A stretch of 64,000 nt of DNA from Trichuris trichiura. Lineage: Eukaryota > Nematoda > Enoplea > Trichinellida > Trichuridae. A program made the translations under genes and the position numbers. Location of the stretch: NCBI GenBank assembly GCA_037903355.1, contig JBAJFE010000027.1, positions 1-64,000 on the forward strand. The letters run 5' to 3'. The notes below the pieces were generated by a model. The model searched no databases, was not told where the DNA came from, and worked only from the letters and a program-made list of their open reading frames with translations. Shown piece by piece: positions 18,992-31,900 of this stretch (position 1 is its first letter; each line of letters starts with the position of its first letter).

Positions 18992-21163
18992 TAGTTGTAA
19001 ATAGAATTGTATCATGTAGTTGCTGTTCGTTGCCTCGTAAATATAATTGCTGTTTTCTTTGCTTCCGTTAATGGACATGTGATAAGGCATACTGACGGCA
19101 TATGGTTAACTCACCAGTCGCATCTGAAGCGTGATCATACAGCGTATTTTTGCGATTCCGTGCAAAGCGAAGTTTAAATTTGGCTTGTGCTATATGCCGG
19201 GCTACGAGAGATACACGCAAGTAACAGCTAGCCCAGGGGCCATCTTGACTATTTTTGTTTTAAGACTACGCGAGGTTATGTAAAGTAAATCTTAATCGTT
19301 AGCTCATTCGTGCAGCATCTAGCCGGTTTGTATATTCAGCCTGCTTCATAAGCGCAGAAGAGCAAGTCGGCAAGGTTAACGGAAAAGTTACTTCAAGCAG
19401 CTCGATGCAAGCCCCACTTACACCTGATTATGCTGTACAAGTTCTGCAACTGCTATCGAATCTTAATCCTATTCCATTCGTACAGCGTTTATCCAATGCG
19501 TAACTCAGGCTTCAGTAAGCGTAGAAAAACAAAACGGGCTAGACTATGGGGAGAATTAGTTCAAGTAACGGAATAAAAGCCTTAGGTGCAGCTAATTATG
19601 GTTTACAAGCCTTGTAAATGCTCCTAGCATAACCAACAAGGTGTTGTGTATTGAGTGACTCTTTCGCAAGCGCTTATGTCGCGCTCCTGTATATCATCTT
19701 CCTGTCGGTTGTTGGGTGACTCGCATACTTCTTGCAAGTATTCGCTCGAATGAAAGTTCCTAGGTTACGACAGGTCCGCATGTACCTCACAAACATGACA
19801 CAAGGTTTATCTAAACAAAACAATGGCTGCTCAGAGAGAAAAACGCGCTAACTTTCCTTTTCACTGTATGAGTCACAACGTTTTTATGTTAGAGTAAGAC
19901 AAAGCCGTAGTTCCTTGTTTACTTCTCTGTCTTGCTGTATGTTTGCGGGCAGATCGAGACAAGATCCACAACCTCTATATTACGCATATGCTGTAGAAAC
20001 TTTTGAGGACAGAAAACAGTTTAACAGTGTAAGTAGCATGTACTGCGTACATACTTGCTGGCCGTGCAGTTAGTACATATGCCTTCTGTGTACAAGGTAC
20101 ACTGGATCTACACCAAGCAGATTGTTTACGTGATTGCAAGTATAGCAATAGAGCAAACTGCTTCTAGGCCAAACTGACCTGAAGTGAAGCTGGATAGGTC
20201 AAGTTGTGTTGAATTCAAGTCGGTCAGGTCAAATCGGTCGGGTCAGTTGGTTAAGTCAACTTAAAGTGCATTCTATTTGAATTGACGTTGTCTAAATTGG
20301 AGGAATAATTGAGACGAAAAAAGTTATTTGAAATCATTTCTCGTGAGTTGACTACTTTCTGATAAAGGTTACGGGCAACTTAAAATGAGCTGTCTGTTGT
20401 TATTGGAGTACTGTGTGATTCCTCCATCATTACGATCTGCGTAATTGTCATTTGATTACTTAGAAAGTGCGGAGAGCTAGAACCTTCCCTATTTGTTTAT
20501 GTTAGCGATATAAAGTTAATGAGAGGACATCATGATGTTGTGTTTGTCAGGAGCACAGTTAACAAAGCGATGACGTTTACTCCGTCAAGCGCCAGAATAT
20601 CGTCATCGCACCGTAGGGTTCGTCATATTCGGGCATCCTACTGCGGGTCCCAACACATGAAACAACCTTGACACCGTGCCACTTCACGTACCATGCACTC
20701 AGGCAGTTTCGTTTGCGCGCTGCGTGGTTGAACCAAGGCAGAAGTAATGTTCTACACGGATATTGCAACTTGATTTCGATGGCATCTCAACCAGCACGGG
20801 CGAAGACATGGCCGGATATTAATTCGTTAGACGATATTTGAATGCCCACCTAAGACAAGACTAACAATAGGCTTGAAACTTCGTTATAGAAGTTGATGAT
20901 GTAGCCACTTAGTGCTTTATTTGACGATAGGAATGGTATTGAGTAATCGCCTGGAAATTCAGTTTCCGTGATGGAAGACATTCACCAATTGTTTCATTGC
21001 ACGTCTTGGATGGCCACTGAACAGAGGGTTTACAACGACACTAGAAACCTACATTAGTACCTAAGGATATTTCGCCGATTGGTTTATTCAATGATATGGT
21101 TTTCTGGGCTCTAATTGTTCTTATTGCCGATTATTTGGAACTGTTGAGTTGATCTAGCGAAGA
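18992..21163. other. intergenic, no gene or named repeat recognised
   Basis: No ORF above about 60 codons that looks coding; 20577-20768 (minus) has no recognisable domain. A cluster of GGTCA half-sites lies at 20160-20260. Otherwise featureless to the eye. Confidence 0.5.
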
Positions 21164-21436
21164 ATGGCAGACGACCGCTGGTACTTGAGGCTGAATAAAT
21201 CTCCTGGTCGAAGTTTTGCTGGTCTGGCCTGTGGCACCGTTGTGAAGAAAACAAGGCTAAATGGCAAATTCATCGGTGGTTATACGTTGAAGCAGGTTGA
21301 AGTGTACGTTGGCACCCGTGCAGATGCACTTTCCAATTTCAATAAAAATAGCCTTGATGATGGCGTCACCCTGATTCTTGCTAAATTTGCTAAATTACCG
21401 TCAGATAAGTTTCAATCTACTTCTGCGTGTTTCTAA
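21164..21436 (+). CDS. small hypothetical protein (90 aa)
   Basis: ATG-initiated single frame starting MADDRWYLRLNKSPG, balanced composition, no membrane segment or signal peptide visible and no family recognised. It lies 0.6 kb upstream of the RALGPS-type gene on the same strand. It could be a small gene, an upstream exon, or chance; no repeat explains it. It is kept because its codon content looks more like the host genes than like the transposon debris. Confidence 0.35.
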   Translation: MADDRWYLRLNKSPGRSFAGLACGTVVKKTRLNGKFIGGYTLKQVEVYVGTRADALSNFNKNSLDDGVTLILAKFAKLPSDKFQSTSACF

Positions 21437-22009
21437 AATAAGAGTTCCCAAAAGTATTGCGTCTTTTTGTTGTTAAAAATTGTAACGACTATCAGTTCTC
21501 GTAGATGTAGTTTGTCAAAGTTCTGGTATGCCAGCCTTGTCTTCATCCTGTTTTTGAATTCGTAAACAGTTGTTACAGCCGATGTAGCTTCAGTTAATCT
21601 TAGCAGAACCTGTGACAGCACTTGTACATGCATTCTCATCATACTGTATTTCAAATACTTTTTTCGGAAATACATTGTTTCTTGTTGCCCTAAAATAGCG
21701 GTTGTCTTGCTAGCTCGGTTTCCGTGAGTGCTGTCGCGTTTTTTAGTGATTATTTAGCTTCAAAAGTGCCTGCTTTTTTAGGCATAATGTGCCTCTACCA
21801 CTTCTCGGAGCTCCATTTCGGAGCAGATTGCAGTTTTTTCAACAACTTGCTTCGTTAATTGTTTTTCGATTGTGCTCCCTCCCGCATGGAGAGGCTGTGT
21901 GCAAAGCGATGGGACGACGAAAAGAGGCTCTAATATACTTTTTCAATAATCGTTGCAGCGGAACATTGTACTTTCATCAGAGGTTTTGGAGAAGTGTTCT
22001 AGTTTTGAA

Positions 22010-25000
22010 ATGACATTGGAAGAAAATTTCCCAGAAATGATTGAAAACTTATCCAGTCATTGCCGTGCGGAGGAAAAACAGTTCGATCCTGTCACGTTCA
22101 ACGTGCTGAAGGTTAGCGTGGAGGAGATCGCCGCACAGCTGACGTTGGGGGACTTGCCAATTTTTAAAGCAATTCGACCGGAGGTTTGCGTTCTTCGACT
22201 AACCTTTATTTCGAAAAAAGAATTATTCAAATAGGAGCTGACCAGCTGCGCATGGAATTCTAGGAACAAGTTGCAAGTGGCACCTAACGTTGTAGCGTTC
22301 ATACGTCGGTTCAATCACGTGGGCTTTATTTTTTAAACTTGCAACGGTTAAAACCTCGCTTCAGGTTTGCTTGTGGTGTCAGAAGGAGGTGCTCAATTGC
22401 GAAAGTTTGAAGTTTCGCACAGAGATGCTCAGCCATTTTATAAAAATTGCTAAAGTGCGTTACGTTGCGCTTATTATAAGTACGTTTTATTGTTTGTAGA
22501 AACTTATTGAACTGAACAATATTCACTCTGCATTTGCAATTGTCTCGGGCTTACAGAGCAATGCCATATATCGCCTTAGGCGCACTTGGATCGTGAGCTT
22601 TCGCTGTTATTTTGTCTGTAAGGTCCTGTTAATTTGCTGAACGTTTAGGCATTGTCGTCCAAGGATAAACTGACGTTCGAAAGATTAGTTAAGTTATTCA
22701 GCGACAGCAGCAACTGGGAGAGACTGCGTAAATATATGGAAACGATCAAGTTACCGTGCATTCCTTATCTTGGTTACTTTGCTCCGTCAACCAATACTTG
22801 CTGTTGGCAAAATGTGCTTTAGGTTTATACCTAACCGATTTCGTTTACATCGACATTGCTCATCCCAGTTCAGGAGGCTTGGAAAGCACCCAGCGGTCAA
22901 ACTTAATGAATAATATTTTGCGTGTTTTGGCAGACTATCAGTGCTCAACTTATGGTAATATATTCAATTTTTGCTTTTGTATTATTCGAATAACATACAA
23001 CATATTGCAATAAACTTTTTTTCTTAAAATTTTAATCATAATATGTAATGTCTAATCAATTGCAGACAACCTGAACAGCATCGGGTATTTCCAGAAGTAT
23101 TTAGACTCAATACGCTACATTGACGAGTTGCAGAAGTTTGTAGAGGAAGACCTTTACAAGTGAATAAAGCAACGTATATTATCTTTTCGCTTTCATTCTT
23201 TTGGTTTTTCTTCCGCTTAGTTTATCTGTCAAATTGGAGCCTAACCAGGCACTGACAGACAGCACAGAAAATGCGCTTGATCGACTGGCTACAAGCAGTG
23301 ATGGTTTCAAGTCGCTCTCTCTAACACCACAATCTTCAAAGTCCAAGCAGAGTCATCGCAAAACCCAAAGTTTAGGCGGAAGTAATTTGCCTAGAAGGTA
23401 AGTAACATTTATTTTTTAAGGTATGAAATGTTGAGATTTCGTACAAGAACTTTGAATTGTTACATAATGACGCCATGATTTTCGAAGTACCACACATCTG
23501 ACTGTTTCTAGGAAAATCGGTTTTCTATGCGGGGACTATCGATTTGCTGTTTCATTTAACAAAGCAAAGCCTCTAGCCTGCATGAATAGTTTTGTTCATT
23601 TCTTTTTCGGTTTTACGGAAGTACCACGCGTTTTTGTATTGGCTTTGAGACTTGCGAAATGTTGCGACGGGTTGGCTAGTGCGTTAGGATAAGCCGCGGA
23701 CATATGCAGATTAATAGTTAAGAAGTTATGAAGAAATCTTTTGTGTTGTACTAACATGCAACATAAGTGGTGAAACCGTTTTCTTTTCAAGAATAAATTA
23801 TCTCTCGCGGCAATCGATGTCCGCAGAGAGGGTACAGCGAGAAAACTTTTTGAGTTTTATCTTCAACATGTTTTCGGGTCATATAATTTCTTGAATCCTG
23901 TCGCTGATAATGGAGCATTCATTTTACTCCTGAAAACAGCAAAGGTTATCGCTTGCCATCTAACTGAAATTTGCTGCCGACTTTAGCACTGCCGGTGAAA
24001 TTGTTAGTGATAAAAATTTTTTTCTTTCATCGATCCCCTTTGATTAGTTTTACAGTGCAAAAGTTTTCATATTTGTCTAATTAGGTTAGCATGTTTGGTA
24101 GATCTTTTACGGCTTTTCCCCTTTTTCTGTGTGATGATATCTGTAATTAGACGAAGCAGTTGCTCTATCAACGAATAGATGAGGGATTATTGGGAAAAGT
24201 TCAGAAACAACAGCTTTTATTCAGAGTTTTCGGAACGCCCTAGTTCCGTCGTCAGTGAGATGTAGAATCTCTATCTAGGATAGCTCTTCCATCTCACTGA
24301 CGACAAAATTAGAGTGTTGAAAAGCTCTGAATTAAAAGCGGAATGTATAGTTTCTGAATTTTTCCTAATAATCGGTCACCCATCCGTTGGTAGAACAACT
24401 GTTTCCTCTAATTACTGATATCATCACACAGAAAAACGGGAAAAGCCGTGGAAGATCTACGAAACATGAAACAAGCCCACTACAAAGCGCCCTGTGTTCA
24501 ATGAGATTTATTTTAAATACTGGACGCTTCGTAACGGGGTGATGTTTCATGGTTGGAAGGCTTTCTACGGCTTTCACCGTTTATTTCTGTCTGTATTGAT
24601 CTCTGTAATTGAACGAAACAACTGCTCTACCAACGGATGAATGAGCGGTTATTAAAAAAAATTGTACAGGTATCAATGCACTCAACTTTTACTTCAGAGC
24701 GTTCCGAAAGCTTTGAAAATTAAAATTGAGTGTATTGGTCCTGTACAATTTTGCTTAATAACCGCTCATCCATCCGTTGGTAGAGCAGTTGTTTCGTTCA
24801 ATTACAGAGACCAACACAGACACAAATAAACTCGGAAAGCCGTAGAAAACCTTCCAACCAATTGGATTACCACTATTATTTTTTTGAATAAAAATTTTGT
24901 ATCGCTTCATAACTGTACTGAACACTTTTTCGTAAACATTGATTCGCGTGCACTGGGGAAACGAATTTTGTATATTGAGAATCAGGCTACGTTTGTATTT

Positions 25001-26046
25001 TGCGCAGCTAAAGTACAGCTTGTAAATGATGTGGAGATCTGAAAGCGCGTTTCATTTGTTTTATAGTGAGGTTTTAATGATACTGGATTGATTTTTATAC
25101 AGAACAGTGCGATTGTCTTTTTTTACTTGTTCAAGCTGGCACGTGTAAGGCGAAATGGTCATTTATTTGTTTCAGGTTGGTTGGCATTGACCAAAACGAC
25201 ACATTTCCTTTCAATGCAAGACGGCATCTGTTGGATGATTCTTTGCTGGAATTTTCCAGTTGCACTGCCTCCTCTTCTTCCTTGCAAATGGCAGGAACAG
25301 GTATGATGCTACGTCTATTTACTCTTCGTTCTAATGACATCGGTTGCAGATCATGTTGGCGACTCAGGCCACGAAAGTGCGGAGGAAACTTTTTGCCGCG
25401 ACAGGTAGCTAAAAAGAACGCAATGAAGAGTTAACGATTTTGTATTGAGAATCAGTTTTAGCTTAAGTTGCTACAGCGACAGAACGCGCGACCATTCTTG
25501 GCGTAAGCTCAACATGCTGAATGACGAATGTATAATTGAAGGACCCGTTCGACGTAAAACCATTCTCAAGTGGGGCCGAAAACCTCAAGTATCTTTTAGC
25601 GACGTCTCTGCGGGTATCCCCGACTGTATTTTTGTAGATCCCTGTATGGAGAAGACTTTGGATACGTCTAATCGGCCGGTCCCTATTTTTGCACGAGGCT
25701 CGTCATTTGCCCCACAATTCACAAGTTCGCATTGCCGTAAGCATTGTTTTACTGATCCATTGTTTTTCGTAACATGAAAATCATTATGTCAGTACAAAGC
25801 TCACGCCGACAGAGTGATATCCCTCTGTGGTTGGATGGTAGTGATGGGCGAAAATCCATTTATGCCGGATTCGTTTATGTTGCAAGAGCCGGCACAGGGT
25901 ACCTCAGACATTCCACATAATATTGCTTCATTATTTAGCCTTTTATAGGTCATGTTTATCGGTTTCGAGTAGGTACTCAAGCCAGAGCTCTTCAGTGGGC
26001 AGAATGCCTGAAGAAAGCCTGCGAGGATCCTCGGAAAAAGGTTTAG
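22010..26046 (+). CDS. RALGPS-type Ral guanine nucleotide exchange factor (14 exons, 525 aa)
   Basis: Exons: 22010-22183, 22235-22318, 22365-22454, 22500-22592, 22649-22772, 22823-22954, 23066-23159, 23221-23397, 25176-25300, 25350-25404, 25462-25588, 25638-25736, 25793-25898, 25949-26046. The sum is 526 codons including the stop. The N-terminal RasGEF catalytic domain shows [38 protein letters not shown]-like [17 protein letters not shown] and [19 protein letters not shown] Ser-rich linker with HRKTQSLGG follows, as in RALGPS1/2. The C-terminal PH domain has [17 protein letters not shown], then VWRRLWIRL, then [11 protein letters not shown]. This family activates Ral GTPases at membranes. 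Intron 8 (23398-25175) holds two foldback elements. The start is the ATG nearest the domain; an earlier in-frame start is possible. Confidence 0.88.
24091..24467. repeat. foldback element 1 (inverted repeat arms of about 170 nt)
   Basis: Arms 24091-24262 and 24290-24467 pair around a 27-nt centre. Each arm begins ATGTTT.GTAGATCTT and includes GTGTGATGATATC. The inner part of each arm carries a decayed CTGACGAC...GAAAA.CTC segment that looks like a hammerhead relic. It lies in an intron of the RALGPS-type gene. Confidence 0.8.
24551..24860. repeat. foldback element 2
   Basis: Arms 24551-24692 and about 24716-24860, beginning GGTTGGAAGG and ending CCTTCCAACC. The middle of each arm (TGAACGAAACAACTGCTCTA) is related to the same part of foldback 1, 84 bp away. 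The two are members of one family. The centre contains TTCCGAAAGCTTTGA. Confidence 0.8.
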
Positions 26047-26374
26047 TGCTGCTACAAATCATTCATTTTAATTGATCTCTTTTTAGCTTCCTTCTAACTT
26101 GATGACGTTCGATTAACAAGCGGTGTTCTATTTCTTATGTTAGCAAAAATATTCGACCAAAGTAGTATACACATTCAGTGTCACATTAGAATTAGTAACT
26201 CATGTTTTAGCCTGCCTGATCGCTTAAGGCAACGATACGCTGTTCTTAACTTTGTGGTGCTTCTTTCACGACAGTTTTGCGGGTATTTGTGCTGTCGTTA
26301 GCGTGAGCGTAATGCGTTGCCTTAATTGTTCGTATTATTTGAATGAATGAATGGACAACAATCGAAATGTTCTT

Positions 26375-27616
26375 TTAATTAAACTTATCCAAGCAAAACG
26401 GCAGAGGGCAGCAATCGTCTAGCGACCACCATTGCTCAATAATGGCTGCAAGCAATCGATGCAGGTTAATCTCCAAATATAGGCACTGCATGTATTTGCC
26501 GGGATGGCACATCATCCGAAGTTTTCTGGAAAGGTAGTCACCGTAATTGCTAACGTTTGCTAAACAATATTCCATCCCTTTATGTGAAGGCGTAGTGAAG
26601 TTGATGCGGGCTGACTCTGCCTTTGCTAAGAGCTTACTGGGTACTTGCCACACGCTTGCTTGGATTTCCAAATCTGTCAACATTCTTTCTACTAAGCCAA
26701 CTAAAAACATCATTTTATCATTTAGTGGGTCGGCGGAATCCAAAATCACAAACGCTGTAAGAGAGCGACTTTGGCGAAACGAAAATAGATCTTCATCGAA
26801 ACTAATATTCTGCAGATCATTACAGTAAGTATTTCCGATGGAAAACAATTTGATGGGAAGGGCCATTTTTTTGGACAGAGAACGTCGAGTGAGCAAAGCC
26901 AAATAGGGATAGATGGAATGCCCAACAAGACACAAACTTTGCTCATCCGCACAGTTGCAAGAGGAATTCTGTATGCACAAATGGCTGTCAGACAGCGCTG
27001 CTCCGGTGTGCACGACCGCAGCGCGAACCAGATGAGGAGGACTGATCAGACTGAATTTGCTACCGGCGAACATACTTAATACATAGTGCTCCAAACTGGT
27101 CAGCAAATCACAACCTTTGCCAATAAGGAAGCATTGAAATTGTTCACGCTTTAAATAGAGCCATCCTTTTTGACTCAACAATTCGTCATGATTACAAAGC
27201 GACATTTTCTTTTTGCCAATACATCGCAGAAGGCGTGGATAATCGCCTACTGGTGTCCTAACGTCTAAGTCATTAGGAAGCTGTTGAAGAGCTTTGATAA
27301 GGTCATCAAATTCTCTCAAACGCTTGCGCGCTTTCTGCAAATGGCTACGGCAATTTTCTATGTTTTCTTCAGGCGTTGCACTTGACAATAAACGTTCGGC
27401 AGTTTCCTTAAGCTTTTCTTCTCCTATCTTTAGACGTTTCCATTGATCGTAAGAAGCACTGAGTGTATTCACGTCGAGTTCCTCAAGTCCTCTGTTGCTC
27501 AACAGTTGACGTAGTCTCTTAAGATTGACAAAGTAACGGTCAAAATTCAAATCCGGTTGCACCATAAAACTTGCAATGCTGAAATGCCTTACTGCGCTTC
27601 TTAAAAGCAAAAACAT
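26375..27616 (-). CDS. mitochondrial seryl-tRNA synthetase-like protein, catalytically degenerate (SLIMP-like)
   Basis: Single exon, 413 aa, ATG at 27616. The N-terminus (MFLLLRSAVRHFSIASFM) is basic and amphipathic like a mitochondrial targeting peptide. It is followed by the SerRS-type helical hairpin (about residues 40-110). The body follows the class II SerRS fold: the motif 2 position reads LFSIGNTYCNDLQ without the usual Arg. The motif 3 region reads ANVSNYGDYLSRKLRM, then a vestigial C-terminus. Loss of ATP- and serine-binding residues means aminoacylation is unlikely. Such non-synthetase SerRS paralogues (SLIMP) act in mitochondria of insects and other animals. The gene converges on the RALGPS-type gene with 328 bp between stops. 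A decayed true mitochondrial SerRS is the alternative. Confidence 0.65.
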   Translation of the reverse strand: MFLLLRSAVRHFSIASFMVQPDLNFDRYFVNLKRLRQLLSNRGLEELDVNTLSASYDQWKRLKIGEEKLKETAERLLSSATPEENIENCRSHLQKARKRLREFDDLIKALQQLPNDLDVRTPVGDYPRLLRCIGKKKMSLCNHDELLSQKGWLYLKREQFQCFLIGKGCDLLTSLEHYVLSMFAGSKFSLISPPHLVRAAVVHTGAALSDSHLCIQNSSCNCADEQSLCLVGHSIYPYLALLTRRSLSKKMALPIKLFSIGNTYCNDLQNISFDEDLFSFRQSRSLTAFVILDSADPLNDKMMFLVGLVERMLTDLEIQASVWQVPSKLLAKAESARINFTTPSHKGMEYCLANVSNYGDYLSRKLRMMCHPGKYMQCLYLEINLHRLLAAIIEQWWSLDDCCPLPFCLDKFN

Positions 27617-28912
27617 GACCTGCGGAGTTACTGTAGTTCTGATGGTCAGGCAGAAAGCATTTTCTGCTCTAACTGTTCGAATCTTTCGTTCTTGCTGTAC
27701 GTTTAAGCTTTTTCAATTCTGTTAACTTAAACATTACAGACAGTTTACTTTCCTTTATTTCAGACAGTTTCGAAAGACAGGATGTCTTTTAACGAGCTTG
27801 AATAGTTGCATAGTAGATCTTCAGACTGTGCTATCTAATGACGTATCGTTTCGGTGACTGCGGAGCCAGGTAATCTTCAGTTAGTTTACCGCTTAAAGAC
27901 GCCTTACGAAAGTGACTGGAAGTTTACTCAGTGTTAACGACTTCGCATCTGATGCTCTGCCTGTTTGTCAGAAATAGTACGTCATTGCTCCACGATTTTT
28001 TTGGGCTTATAAACCCGCCAGCAACTTTTAAGCGAAGGAGATGATTTGCTTCAACTTACATATTGTAGTAGTATTGTTTTGCAGCGGAACTAGTTGACTT
28101 TACGCAATTAGGTCTAAGGTTAAAGTGCGCGTAAGAAGTTTTAATGGATTCGTTCTAAGCGATTAAGGTTTCGCCGAAATTTGTCCTACTTCGCAGCTTC
28201 AAAGGAACACTTTTAGAAAACGTGGTAAGTTGGCGTGACAGAACTGGATTAAAACTAAGGTTATGAGAATTACTAGCTGGCGAAGAAGTGCAACTCATGT
28301 TTGACTCTGTGAAACATCGTAGTGCGCTACGACCGGGATTACTCATCGCACTGTACTTGACTGCTTTTAAACATACTTATTGTAGTCGTTTTAGTTAAAG
28401 AAAGTCCTGCGTGCTCCTACAACATCCTTCGCGTCAACGCGTGATGAGTACCATAATCAGCCACACGTTACCGTTTGTTTTAAGGGATAGATAGTAGCAT
28501 TAGGCTAAAACCTTTAAAAATATGACTTTTTAAACAGCCAGTAGGGTCAGTTCAGCGTTCATATTTTACCTTGAGATCACCGCGATGCCCTGCTTAGGAA
28601 GTGATAGTTTAGTTCAAAGTAGCTAATTGTGTTAAATCAAAAAATATCATAACCATCTTTGTGCCTAGAGCAGTTGCTGCTGATATCTTCTGCCCTCAAT
28701 TAAAAACAGGCAAATTGCTAATGGGAAAGCACAGGCGCAACCTTAGTACCTGAGCATTAATGTACTATAACTTTCTTTTGCATACTGCATGTATTTTTGA
28801 AATCTTATCTCTAGAGTTGCTGTTTCTTCGCGCGAAGCGAACTTTTTAAGTTTTTCTTTAAAAGAATATTTGCCTTGCAATTGCTTTTCTGCGCAGGTAC
28901 ATTTAAAGTACA
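27617..28912. other. divergent intergenic region, no gene recognised
   Basis: 1.3 kb between the divergent SerRS-like and Ski2 genes. No coding ORF, no repeat match within the window and no strong TATA box. It probably holds both promoters. Confidence 0.45.
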
Positions 28913-31900
28913 ATGTCTGATGAAGCAGTTTCCCGCCTTCTGCAGTCGCTACGAAAGCAGGCTGAACACGAGCTTCTCCTTGAGTTGCTGGACATGGCTG
29001 TCGAGGAGGATCTTATTCCTACGATGGGGTACGTCAGATAATTTCTAATTTTGTTTATTTCTTTTTAAATTTCCACTAGGCAGTGGGATGGTGGTGTCGA
29101 CTCAAACTGTCTTTTCGATGATGATGCTCAGTTCAATGATTTGGAAGTAAAAGTAGTACGCGACGAGCATACGGGAGAAGTGGCCAACTATCGAGAAGTC
29201 TGTTGGTGAACATTACATCCTGGTTTGATGAAACTTTCTACACAGGCAATTGAAGAAACTCCTGATACCGCCTCGTCCGTGTTATCCCTCAGCAGGGAGA
29301 TTAATACAGACAATGTTCAATTCACTGGAATCTCTGGAGGAATTCCTTTTATGCCAGGTAGGCTCATTTCTGCTTGCTCACTTTTTCTATTTGCTTTTTG
29401 TTGGAACGTAATTCAGATAGTAATAATTGTCTCGTTTGGCCCCACTGTTAATGTTTCTGAGCTGGGCTCCCCAATTCTGATTGGCCAATTTTGAGCGCGC
29501 GCACTGATTACCTCAAGTGGTTGCAACGCGAGACGCTGAACTACAGCTATACATATTTATTTCTGCAAACTGTTTTTCGAGAAGTCAGCGAGAGCTGCTT
29601 GGCTCGCCTAGATGCGACTGAGCTAGCCTGTCGATGTTGGACTCGATCGAGGTAACTCGCAGACACAGATCGCCGCGTCTGACCACTTGCAGCCGACTGC
29701 GTTTCTTCGTCGGTAGGTCCGTAACGATACTAAATGCGCGCTCGACTAGACTCGATGAAGGAAGACAAATCAGTAACTTTTTTACCACACTCCATACGCC
29801 AGGGTACAACTCCGGGATTTCTTTCTGCAGCCAAAACTGCTGATAACCCTGTGACAACCTAACCTTCAGCTCTAGGTTCGACTGCAACTCCAGCAGCTCT
29901 TCCTGCTGTAACATCTTTTCGTCGTCAAAATTTGATAGCGGATTGATCACCTAGTCTGGAATGACCATAGACAGAATGTCCTGAAAACAGCGTGTGAAAT
30001 CGTCGTGCAGCGCTAGGAGATGCTCACAGTACAATTCCGCGTTCGCTTCAGAGATCCCATCTTCGTTTCCCACTTGGGCGAGACTTTGAAACTGGGAAAA
30101 CTCACCCCTTGCAAAGTTGCGCTTGAAGAGAGGCAGCTTTGACATGAACGCGGAGATAACAGATTTTGTCTTAATCAAGTTCATGTCGTCCGCCTGAGCT
30201 GCTTATTCATCTCATTAAATTTAAAATACAAGTCTGCTAAGTACGCGATGTCCGCTTTCCGATTACGCAAGTTCTTGCTCAGCGAAGCGCCCTCCTGTTC
30301 AAAAAACTGAAGAACCGATTCGTACAGGTCACCACAGCACCTTTTGATAGCCATCTCACTTCTGTGTGCAGTACACGGTTGAAGTCCTCGTTATTTTCAT
30401 CACATAGACGTCGAAAAAGTCTCACTAAATGCATTTCTTTTGATTTTCTGGATCTAGTCCGAATTCGGCCCTCCGTCGACTGAGGCGATAACTTCAAACG
30501 GCAATGCGCGACGATATTGCGTACTGGAATGCGATTAGCGCAGCGTGATTAGTGAATGCAGGAGGTTATTGACCCATAACCCTTATGTTAAGTCTTAGGC
30601 TTAGGTTAGGGCAGGAGAAGATGGCCGGCAAACGTATTGTTCCATTGCTCCTTAATCCGCATTCGACTTTTTTCAAGTTATCGCCTCAGCCGACGGAGGG
30701 CCGAATTCAGACTACACCCGATTCTCTTTATCGCGTTGATGGCATACCGAAGAGATTCATTCAAACGCGGGCTCAAACGACAGGCGATGAGATGCCGCCG
30801 ATGCAACACACAATGGATCCGCAGCACGCTGGGAACTATATTTTTTAGATACGATATGAATCCTCACTGACAGCCGAGCATAGCTGGTGCATCATCTTTT
30901 GCCACGGCTATTGTCTTCTGAAGGGGAATTGCTTTTTCCATAAAGAATTCCACCACTACTTGAAAGATGGACTCACCTCTTGTATCTGTACTCAATTCTT
31001 TCGAAAACAATAATTCTTCTACGAACCGTTCTTCTTTTCAAACCGGACCTACGCCAGTAAAAGCGATTCGTTTCCAGGCAATGTTGATTCATCCAATTGC
31101 AACGAGAATTCGCTCTCTCTGAGCATGAGCAGAGCGTTTCTTCAGTGTCCTCAGCCATTGCATCGATTCGTCTCTGAACAGTATCATTCCTCAATGGTTT
31201 TTCCTGGTAACTTCATGTGCCTTTTGGTGAAGCACGGTTTCCAAAACTTCAGCTATGGCGGGCATTATCTATTTCTCGCTGATCGTATGAGGCTTACCCG
31301 CTTTCCCAGTTAACAATGAAATTCTATTTGACGCTGCAAGTCCGTCAGGATCTCGTTTTGAAAATGATGGTGTCAAACTGTTCAGTGTTCTCTTCTTCTC
31401 TACCTTCTCCCTCAGGGCCCGATAGTAGGACATGTCCTTATTATTCGTGTTCAGGTGCCGCCTTATTAAATGGCGTTTCAGCCTGGACGGCTTCATAGAC
31501 TCGTTTGAGAAAACTCTTTCGCACAACAAACATACTGGTAGACGTTCTGTACCTGGCATAACAGCGAAACCAAGGCGCAGATATTCGCGACCATACTGCC
31601 TACATTTCTTGCTCGCCTGAGCCATGACTGAGCCTCTGCAAAGTCACTTCTCGAAATCAACTAGACAAGTACAGTCGGTTCTCGTTATCCGCGGATTCTA
31701 TGCAGCGCGGTTTGTCCAGCGTGAAATAGTAACGTCATCTTTTCACACAGACATGCGCACCGCTGGCCGGCATTATAATTGCACTAGTGTCGTTGCACGC
31801 CTGTGCAGCAGTGTGATCATCTGCACGTTCGCGAAAGACTTTCTCTGCCCACAGTGCTCTCTAACCGTGCACAATGCTAATGAGGCCTTGTCATTTTTCT

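Noticed and set aside
25589..25597. An apparent 11-nt GT...AG intron, or a frameshift, in the PH domain of the RALGPS-type gene.
   Set aside because: A normal 49-nt intron (25589-25637) gives VWRRLWIRL, the expected PH strand, with phases correct on both sides.
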